DNA of 20,908 bases from JANXVY01 sp040080145 (GTDB taxonomy: Bacteria; Pseudomonadota; Alphaproteobacteria; Rhizobiales; Hyphomicrobiaceae): the NCBI GenBank assembly GCA_040080145.1, contig JBEBJA010000087.1:1-20908 (forward strand). Direction: 5' to 3'. Of this stretch, positions 15,030 through 20,908 are shown one piece after another (within the stretch, counting starts at the first letter, position 1; each line of letters opens with the position of its first letter). The notes under the pieces were generated by a model. It did not search any database and was not told the DNA's origin. It was given only the letters and a program-made list of their open reading frames with translations. Both the position numbers and the translations under genes were made by a program.

Positions 15030-15082
15030 TAAGGACCGGGCTTTGGCTCGCGGCGGTGCAGGCGTGCCGGTTTGCATCGCAT

Positions 15083-15943
15083 ATGAGTTTGCCGCGTCTA
15101 ACGCTTGCTGTTGCTGCGGTTGCAACTCCAGTGGTCCTCAGCGCCTGTTCAAGCAACCGCGACATCAATCTGCCAAGCGCCAGCATGAATCTGCCAAGCG
15201 CCAGCATGCGCCAATCGCGACCGCAAACCAACATTGCCTACGGCCCGCGCGTTGTTACAGGTCCGTCGGTTCCGCAGGGTGGCGGCAGTTATAAGCTGGG
15301 TGTTCCCTACCGGATTGCGAATGTCTGGTATGTTCCCCACGAAGACCCAAACTATGACCGGACCGGAACCGGCTCGTGGTATGGCGCTGATTTTCACGGA
15401 CGCAAGACCGCCAATGGCGAGATCTACAATATGAATGCGCTGACGGCGGCACACCCGACACTGCCGATCCCAAGCTATGTTTCGGTCACCAACCTCGCGA
15501 ACAACCGCACGATTTTAGTGCGCGTGAATGATCGCGGTCCCTATGTTGGCGGCCGACTGATCGACCTGTCGCGTGCGTCGGCCCAGGCCTTGGGCTATGA
15601 AACCGCAGGCACCGCCAACGTGCGGGTCCGCTATATGGGCCGCGCGCCTCTCAATGGCGATGACAGCCGGGAGCGCGCCTATCTCGCCGCGCAACCCTGG
15701 CACGGCAACTCCATTGCCGCCCGCGAACAGCAAGCCCCCGTCTGGCGTCCGGCAAGACCCGTTCAGCAAGCTGATGCAACACCCGCATACGCGCCCCCCG
15801 CTTACGGCCAGCCAGCCCCGGCCTCCTCTGGCGGAGGCTGGACACCCGACAGCTACCGCCGTGGATTATCCCAGCCGAAACCCACACCCGCCAAGGACAA
15901 CCCATCGCCATGGTCGCGGATTTGGGGATTGGGCGGTCAATAA
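15083..15943 (+). CDS. rlpA: RlpA-family septal lipoprotein (DPBB domain)
   Basis: RlpA-type lipoproteins bind or cleave glycan strands lacking stem peptides during cell separation. The 286-residue form starts MSLPRLTLAV and has a lipobox LSAC with Cys22, so it should be lipid-anchored in the outer membrane facing the periplasm. The double-psi beta-barrel spans about 97-180 (GTGSWYGADFHGRKTANGE, VRVNDRGPY, DLSRASAQAL). The NDRGP motif carries the Asp conserved in active RlpA enzymes. The rest is Pro/Ala-rich with no SPOR domain, so septal targeting by denuded glycan is not obvious. NLPSASM is duplicated at 29-42 by a 21-bp repeat. The frame extends upstream to 14735 through the hairpin array, but the signal sequence fixes the start at 15083, with a poor ribosome site. 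It precedes dacF by 85 bp. Confidence 0.9.
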   Translation: MSLPRLTLAVAAVATPVVLSACSSNRDINLPSASMNLPSASMRQSRPQTNIAYGPRVVTGPSVPQGGGSYKLGVPYRIANVWYVPHEDPNYDRTGTGSWYGADFHGRKTANGEIYNMNALTAAHPTLPIPSYVSVTNLANNRTILVRVNDRGPYVGGRLIDLSRASAQALGYETAGTANVRVRYMGRAPLNGDDSRERAYLAAQPWHGNSIAAREQQAPVWRPARPVQQADATPAYAPPAYGQPAPASSGGGWTPDSYRRGLSQPKPTPAKDNPSPWSRIWGLGGQ

Positions 15944-16028
15944 CGCGCAATCTGGACCGGGTTGGCGTTGACAGCACCCTCACCTTGCCTAGATATGCAT
16001 CGCAGTCGCAGTGAGGTCAAACCGGACC

Positions 16029-17285
16029 ATGATGAGAGTAGCCTCAAAGCCGTTGATCGGGCTTGCAACACGCTATCTGTGTTTAGGTCTGAGCTTTGGC
16101 TTGACACCGAGCGATGCTGCGCGCGCCCAGGCACCAGCCCCTCCGGGTCCGAACGAATATGTGTCCAAGGCCAAACACGCAATGCTCATGGACGCCGACA
16201 GCGGCGCGACCATGTACCAACTCAAGGCCGACGAGTTAGTCGCGCCCGCCAGCATGAGCAAGCTGATGACCTTGGCGGTTGTGTTCAAGGCGTTGAAAGC
16301 CGGGACAATCAAGCTCGACGACCCGTTCCTCATGAGCGAGAACGCCTGGCGCCGTGGCGGTGCACCCTCGCGGACTTCGGCGATGATGGTACCGCTCAAT
16401 ACCAAGGTAAAACTCGACGAATTGCTTCAGGGCATTATTGTCCAGTCCGGCAATGATGCTGCAATCGCGGTCGCCGAAGGGATGGCTGGCTCGGAGGCTG
16501 CGTTCGCAAAGCTGATGACTGAAGAAGCCCGCCGGATCGGCTTGAAGAAGGCTGAATTCCGAAATGCGACCGGCTTGTCTCACCCCGAACACCGCATGAC
16601 GGTGCGCGAACTGGCGATCCTGACCCGGCATATCATCCGCGAATTCCCCGATATGTACCCCCGGTTTGCCCAGAAGGAATTCAATTTCAGCAAGCACCGG
16701 TTCATCAACCGCAATCCGCTGCTGTCGGCGAACATCGGGGCCGATGGGCTCAAAACCGGTCACCTCAACGAGTCGGGCTATGGCTTAGTTGGCTCAGCGG
16801 TTCAAGACGGCAAGCGCTTGATTGCCGTCATCGCGGGGCTTTCAACCGACGCCGAGCGCAAAATCGAAGGCCCAAAGATCATGGAGTGGGGTTTCAAGAA
16901 CTTCACCGAATTCAAGGTGTTCGACGCCGGCGAGATTGTCGGTCATGCGCGAGTCTGGGGCGGAGATCAGTTGTATGTCGGCCTGACCGGCAAGGGCGAC
17001 GTGAGCGTCATCCTGCCCCGCTTCCCGGCGAACCAAAAGCTCAAGGGCGAGATCGTCTATCAAGGTCCGTTGAAGCCGCCGATCAAGAAGGGCGACGCTG
17101 TCGGCATGCTGCGCGTTACGAGTTCGTCGGGTGCCAGCCACGATGTGCCGCTATATGCCGCCGATGATATCCAGCCTGCCGGTATTGTCAGGCGGGGTCT
17201 GGACAGCCTCGCCCATCTAGCGGAAAAGGCCGTGGGGATGGCCTTCGACAAGATCAAGCCGCATGCGGCACAAACCGCGCAGTAA
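16029..17285 (+). CDS. dacF: D-alanyl-D-alanine carboxypeptidase (penicillin-binding protein 5/6 family)
   Basis: This serine peptidase trims the terminal D-Ala of peptidoglycan stem peptides in the periplasm and so limits cross-linking. The 418-residue protein shows the three class motifs: SMSK (75-78, nucleophile Ser75), SGN (140-142) and KTG (242-244). They are followed by the C-terminal beta domain (about 290-380) and a final amphipathic segment (SLAHLAEKAVGMAFDKI) that docks on the membrane. The N-terminus is a signal peptide with likely cleavage after ARAQA. I chose the ATG at 16029; a second ATG follows directly and a GTG at 16011 is in frame. It lies between rlpA and tmk, the usual alphaproteobacterial neighbourhood, and shares a peptidoglycan role with rlpA. 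The symbol dacF is by family; dacA or dacC usage is possible. Confidence 0.93.
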   Translation: MMRVASKPLIGLATRYLCLGLSFGLTPSDAARAQAPAPPGPNEYVSKAKHAMLMDADSGATMYQLKADELVAPASMSKLMTLAVVFKALKAGTIKLDDPFLMSENAWRRGGAPSRTSAMMVPLNTKVKLDELLQGIIVQSGNDAAIAVAEGMAGSEAAFAKLMTEEARRIGLKKAEFRNATGLSHPEHRMTVRELAILTRHIIREFPDMYPRFAQKEFNFSKHRFINRNPLLSANIGADGLKTGHLNESGYGLVGSAVQDGKRLIAVIAGLSTDAERKIEGPKIMEWGFKNFTEFKVFDAGEIVGHARVWGGDQLYVGLTGKGDVSVILPRFPANQKLKGEIVYQGPLKPPIKKGDAVGMLRVTSSSGASHDVPLYAADDIQPAGIVRRGLDSLAHLAEKAVGMAFDKIKPHAAQTAQ

Positions 17286-17348
17286 GCCTGCTGGATACTC
17301 ATGCCGTTAGATTAGCCATCGGCCGATTGTGTGTGCTACGACCCGGAC

Positions 17349-17978
17349 ATGCCAGCAAAACGGTTCATCACATTCGAAGGCGGCGAAGGTTCGGGCAAGT
17401 CAACCCAGGCCCGTCTTTTGGCGGATAGGCTGCGGTCGCCGGAACGCGATGTCGTACTGACACGCGAACCCGGGGGCTCGCCCATTGCCGAAAAAATCCG
17501 CGCCCTGATCTTGGATGAGCCACCTCAGGAACCGGCCGCTGAACTCCTTCTGTTTGCTGCCGCCCGGGCTGAGCATCTCGCGGCAACCATTGCGCCCGCC
17601 CTCCGCGCCGGACATTGGGTGATCTGCGACCGATTCATCGATTCGACCCGCGTTTATCAAGGCGGCATCTGGCACATGGACCCCACGCTGATTCACCTAC
17701 TGGAGAAGCATACAGTCGAGCCGTTCATGCCCGCGCTCACGATCATCCTTGACCTGCCCGTCGATATCGCCATGACCCGCGCCGCCGAACGCGGTGTCCT
17801 GAGCCGGTACGATGCGCAGCGCCGCGAGACCCATGACCTGATCCGCCACGGCTTTGCAGACATCGCCAGCGCCGAACCCAAGCGCTGCATCCTGATTGAT
17901 GCCTCTGGCGACCAGCAATTGATTGCCGCGGCAGTCTGGAGTGCCGTCGCGTCCCGCCTCGATGTCGAGCCGCGCTGA
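17349..17978 (+). CDS. tmk: Thymidylate kinase
   Basis: It phosphorylates dTMP to dTDP with ATP, in the cytoplasm, for DNA synthesis. The 209-residue length is normal for the family. The P-loop is EGGEGSGKS (10-18), the dTMP-binding DR motif appears in CDRFIDSTRVYQG, and the lid region is RAAERGVLSRYD. I chose the ATG at 17349 since MPAKRFITFEGG matches the usual short N-terminus; a GTG six codons earlier has no support. The stop TGA overlaps the holB ATG by one base (TGATG), so the two are translationally coupled. Nothing unusual is visible. Confidence 0.96.
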   Translation: MPAKRFITFEGGEGSGKSTQARLLADRLRSPERDVVLTREPGGSPIAEKIRALILDEPPQEPAAELLLFAAARAEHLAATIAPALRAGHWVICDRFIDSTRVYQGGIWHMDPTLIHLLEKHTVEPFMPALTIILDLPVDIAMTRAAERGVLSRYDAQRRETHDLIRHGFADIASAEPKRCILIDASGDQQLIAAAVWSAVASRLDVEPR

Positions 17979-19102
17979 TGGCTCGCGCACCAACGGTGCA
18001 GGAATTTGAGCACTTGCCCGAGGCCGACCGCCTCGACGGCGCACCGCATCCACGCATGACGGCCAAACTCTTCGGTCACCGCGCTGTTGAACAATCCCTC
18101 GCCGAAGGCCTCGCCAGTGGCCGCATGCACCACGGCTGGCTTTTGTCGGGAGCCGAAGGAATCGGCAAGGCAACGCTGGCCTACCGGTTCGCCCGCGCGG
18201 CCCTCAGTCATGCCAGCGAACGCGATAGTGCCGGCAAAAGCCTGTCGGTCTCATCCGAAACCAGCGGAAGCCGTCAGGTTCGGGCGCTATCTCATCCCGG
18301 TCTGCTCGTCATCCGGCGGCCATATCTCATCAAGGATAAGCGCCTTGCAGCCACCATCCCCGTAGATGAAGTCCGCCGCCTGCGGCAATTCCTAGCGCTC
18401 AGTGTCGAACCCTCGGCGTGGCGCATCGTCATTGTCGACAGCGCGGACGAATTGAACATCGCCGCCGCCAACGCCTTGCTGAAATCGCTCGAAGAACCGC
18501 CGCCGCGCACCGTCTTTTTGTTGATTACGTCGCAGCCGGGCCGCCTGCTCGCCACCATCCGTTCCCGTTGCCGCGTGTTGCCCATGGCCGCGCTTACTGC
18601 TCAGGACTTGCGCCACGCCGCCTCGCAGGCGCTTGAAGCCGAAGGTGGGGCCACGCCGGCCGATGGCGACTGGCCGGTTTTAGAGCGCGTATCGCAGGGC
18701 AGCGTCCGCCGCGCGCTGAGCCTCGTTCTTGGCGGTGGCACAGCACTCAATCAAACGCTCGCCAAGCATCTGAATGATTTGCCTAAACTCGATTGGGTCG
18801 GGCTCCACACGTTGTCCGACAAACTCGCGCCGGCCGCCGCTGCTCAACAGTATGAACTGTTCTTCGATCTTTTGACCGGCACGCTGGCCCGCCTCATCCG
18901 CGCCGCAGGTACAAGCCAGGGTGATCCCGCCGATGTCGCATTGGCACGCCGACTGATTGGTGATGCGCGGCTTGCCTCATTTGCCGACCTGTGGGAAACG
19001 ATAGCCCGCGAAAAGGCTGAGGCCGACGCCCTCAATCTTGATCGCAAAACATTGATCCTGGACACATTCGCCCGGCTGGAACGCGCTTCCCGGCAGGCTT
19101 GA
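17978..19102 (+). CDS. holB: DNA polymerase III subunit delta'
   Basis: This is the clamp-loader subunit that, with gamma/tau and delta, opens the beta sliding clamp. The 374-residue protein has a P-loop-like GAEGIGKA (58-65) with Ala in place of the hydroxyl residue, as delta' does not hydrolyse ATP. It also has the region VIVDSADELN with NALLKSLEEPP (164-176), and the SRC motif (196-198) whose Arg completes the neighbouring ATPase site. The helical collar domain follows. The segment at about 80-105 lacks the cysteines that bind zinc in the E. coli protein. It overlaps tmk by one base and is followed by metG after 22 bp, so tmk-holB-metG is probably one transcript. Confidence 0.95.
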   Translation: MARAPTVQEFEHLPEADRLDGAPHPRMTAKLFGHRAVEQSLAEGLASGRMHHGWLLSGAEGIGKATLAYRFARAALSHASERDSAGKSLSVSSETSGSRQVRALSHPGLLVIRRPYLIKDKRLAATIPVDEVRRLRQFLALSVEPSAWRIVIVDSADELNIAAANALLKSLEEPPPRTVFLLITSQPGRLLATIRSRCRVLPMAALTAQDLRHAASQALEAEGGATPADGDWPVLERVSQGSVRRALSLVLGGGTALNQTLAKHLNDLPKLDWVGLHTLSDKLAPAAAAQQYELFFDLLTGTLARLIRAAGTSQGDPADVALARRLIGDARLASFADLWETIAREKAEADALNLDRKTLILDTFARLERASRQA

Positions 19103-19124
19103 TGTTCAGGTGCAAGGAAGACCG

Positions 19125-20771
19125 ATGCCTGACAAAACCCAACGCCGCGCCAAGCCCTTTTTCATCACGACCGCCATTTCCTACCCCAACGGCGTTCCCC
19201 ACATCGGTCACGCCTACGAGGCGATTGCAACGGACGCCATCGCCCGCTTCGAGCGTGCCGATGGCCGCGACGTTTTCTTCCTGACCGGCACCGACGAGCA
19301 CGGCCTCAAGATGAAGCAGACCGCCGCCAAAGAAGGTCTTACGCCACGCGCGCTTGCCGACCGGAACGCTGCCCGTTTTCAGGACATGGCCGAAGTGCTT
19401 GGCTTGTCCAACGACGATTTCATCCGGACCACGCAAGAGCGTCACTATACGTCGTGCCAGGAACTCTGGCGCCGCATGGAAGCGTCTGGTGACATTTACC
19501 TCAAGAAATACGCCGGGTGGTACTCGGTGCGTGACGAGGCCTACTACGCCGAGAGCGAAACAACCGTACGCGAGGATGGCGTGCGCGTCGGTGGCCAAGG
19601 CACGCCGGTCGAATGGACCGAAGAGGAAACCTTCTTTTTCCGCCTGTCGAAGTACCAGGACGCCCTGATCGCCCACTACGAGGCCAATCCCAGCTTCATC
19701 CTCCCGCCCGAACGCCGGAACGAAGTCGTCAGCTTCGTCAAGGGCGGCCTCGAAGATTTGTCCGTCTCCCGCACGACGCTGGACTGGGGCATCCCGGTTC
19801 CCGGCCATCCCGGCCACGTCATGTACGTCTGGGTCGACGCCCTGACCAACTACATCACCGGCGTGGGCTTCCCCGGCGCGACCAACCCACTATGGACGTG
19901 CTGGCCTGCCGACGTTCATGTCATCGGCAAGGACATCACGCGCTTCCACGCCGTCTACTGGCCAGCCTTCCTGATGTCAGCGGGCGTGCCGCTGCCGACG
20001 CGCATCTTCTCCCACGGCTTTGTGCTGAACCGGGGTGAGAAAATGTCGAAGTCGGTTGGCAACACGCTCGACCCGTTCGACCTCGTGACCGCCTACGGCC
20101 TCGACCCCGTGCGCTACTTTTTCCTGCGCGAAGTGTCGTTTGGCCAGGATGGCAGCTACTCACATGAAGCCATCGTCACTCGCATGAACGCTGACCTCGC
20201 GAACGGCTTGGGCAACCTCGCTCAACGCTCGCTGTCGATGATCGCCAAGAACTTCGAAGGCGTCGTGCCAACGCCCGGCCCGCTGGCGGACGCCGACCGC
20301 GCGATCCTCGCCGCCGCCGATGGCATGTACGCCAAGGCCCGTGCCGCCATGGACAGCCAAGCCATCAAGGTCTGGCTCGACGCCGCTTGGGCCGTCATCG
20401 GTGACGCCGACCGCTACTTCGCGTCGGAAAAGCCGTTCGACAAAGGCCACAGCCTGGAGCGCAAGGGGACCATCCTCTACGTCACCGCCGAGGTCGTGCG
20501 GCAACTCGCGATCCTCGCGTTGCCTGCAATGCCCGGCAGCGCCAACAAAATCCTCGACTTGTTGGCGCAAGACGCCAATCAACGCACCTTCGCAGCGCTT
20601 GGCCCCGGCGGCAGGCTGGAACCCGGCCTGCAGCTGCCGCCACCCGTTGGTGTATTTCCGCGCTTCGTGGAGCCCGAAGCCACGGCACCGCCAACCGAGC
20701 CCGTCCCCAGCAAACGCGCCCAAAAGCGCGCTGCCGAGGAAGCAAAAGCCAAGACGGACAAACCGGCTTGA
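19125..20771 (+). CDS. metG: Methionyl-tRNA synthetase
   Basis: It charges tRNA-Met with methionine in the cytoplasm. The 548-residue class I synthetase has the HIGH signature exactly (26-29, in PHIGHAYE) and KMSKS at 306-310. It also has the family block YVWVDALTNYITGVGFP before KMSKS, and the anticodon-binding helical domain after about 350. The connective-peptide knuckle reads GWYSVRDEAYY with no cysteine, so it is a zinc-free form. No C-terminal EMAP-like tRNA-binding domain is present; instead the protein ends in a Lys/Ala-rich tail (KRAQKRAAEEAKAK). AAGGAAG lies at normal distance before the ATG at 19125; a GTG at 19110 is in frame but lacks a site. tatD, common after metG in related genomes, does not follow here. 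Confidence 0.96.
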   Translation: MPDKTQRRAKPFFITTAISYPNGVPHIGHAYEAIATDAIARFERADGRDVFFLTGTDEHGLKMKQTAAKEGLTPRALADRNAARFQDMAEVLGLSNDDFIRTTQERHYTSCQELWRRMEASGDIYLKKYAGWYSVRDEAYYAESETTVREDGVRVGGQGTPVEWTEEETFFFRLSKYQDALIAHYEANPSFILPPERRNEVVSFVKGGLEDLSVSRTTLDWGIPVPGHPGHVMYVWVDALTNYITGVGFPGATNPLWTCWPADVHVIGKDITRFHAVYWPAFLMSAGVPLPTRIFSHGFVLNRGEKMSKSVGNTLDPFDLVTAYGLDPVRYFFLREVSFGQDGSYSHEAIVTRMNADLANGLGNLAQRSLSMIAKNFEGVVPTPGPLADADRAILAAADGMYAKARAAMDSQAIKVWLDAAWAVIGDADRYFASEKPFDKGHSLERKGTILYVTAEVVRQLAILALPAMPGSANKILDLLAQDANQRTFAALGPGGRLEPGLQLPPPVGVFPRFVEPEATAPPTEPVPSKRAQKRAAEEAKAKTDKPA

Positions 20772-20781
20772 ATGAATCCCC

Positions 20782-20818
20782 CTCTCCCCGCCAAGTCGCA
20801 TGGAAGGGTCGGGGTGAG
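20782..20818. terminator. Possible bidirectional terminator or repeat hairpin after metG
   Basis: CTCTCCCCG (20782-20790) pairs with CGGGGTGAG (20810-20818) with one mismatch and a 19-base loop. It sits between the convergent metG and the minus-strand gene at the right edge. There is no T-run, so termination is uncertain. The CCCTCTCCCC...GGGTCGGGGTGAG pattern also resembles widespread intergenic hairpin repeats. Confidence 0.35.
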
Positions 20819-20833
20819 CATCTGTGATGCTGG

Positions 20834-20908
20834 TCAAGTAGAAAGTGGCTTGGCAATGGGGAGTTCGCTGGACCACTTGCGATCTTCCTTGAGCAGCGTG
20901 TTCGCCAG
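20834..20908 (-). CDS. C-terminal end of an unidentified convergent gene (partial)
   Basis: A minus-strand frame enters from the right edge and encodes 24 residues, LANTLLKEDRKWSSELPIAKP followed by LST, and a TGA at 20834-20836. The composition is protein-like and the position fits a gene convergent with metG, with a 62-bp gap. The fragment is too short to assign a family. Confidence 0.45.
   Translation of the reverse strand: MANTLLKEDRKWSSELPIAKPLST

Noticed and set aside
14735..15082. N-terminal extension of RlpA by 116 residues
   Set aside because: It translates the hairpin array; a proper lipoprotein signal with lipobox begins at 15083 and would be buried by the extension.

Overview
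The window is GC-rich and reads as an alphaproteobacterial chromosome, most likely Hyphomicrobiales (Rhizobiales) or a close relative. The main reason is the right-hand core block: rlpA, a D-Ala-D-Ala carboxypeptidase (dacF type), tmk, holB and metG in one direction, an order familiar from that group. No taxonomic marker such as rRNA is present, so the placement is an inference.

Layout. (1) 1-1227: gene-poor, decayed DNA with an intact FitA/VapB-like antitoxin and a PIN toxin that loses homology after about 39 residues. (2) 1228-1787: no gene recognised. (3) 1788-12628: a four-gene minus-strand operon, transcribed right to left: a TIR protein with a probable inactive-STAND domain, a MoxR-type AAA+ ATPase, a multi-membrane-span protein with a degenerate vWA-like domain, and a 1925-residue protein. 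Junctions are tight (4 bp, 20 bp, 1-nt TGATG overlap). (4) 12629-14440: mostly non-coding, with a cluster of GC palindromes, an AlpA-like regulator, a tRNA T-arm-like remnant and a 10-bp direct repeat. (5) tRNA-Ser(UGA) at 14441-14528, whose 3' end faces the accessory DNA, as expected for an element integrated at a tRNA gene; no integrase is in the window. (6) Two identical 138-bp tandem units, each with three hairpins, just upstream of rlpA. (7) rlpA-dacF-tmk-holB-metG, then the tail of a convergent gene at the right edge.

The main discovery candidate is the operon, and above all its last protein. From N to C terminus I read TIR, helix-hairpin-helix-like segment, TIR, TIR, trypsin-like peptidase, one transmembrane helix, about 14 WD40 blades and a C-terminal lysozyme-like domain resembling pesticin-type muramidases. 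Positive charges before the helix predict the TIR and peptidase modules in the cytoplasm and the WD40 and lysozyme modules in the periplasm. MoxR ATPase plus vWA partner plus TIR effector matches the general plan of NTP-dependent bacterial conflict (defence or self-killing) systems. A muramidase placed across the membrane suggests a lethal output combining TIR NADase-type activity inside and wall cleavage outside. That model is inference; the domain order and motifs are read directly from the sequence.
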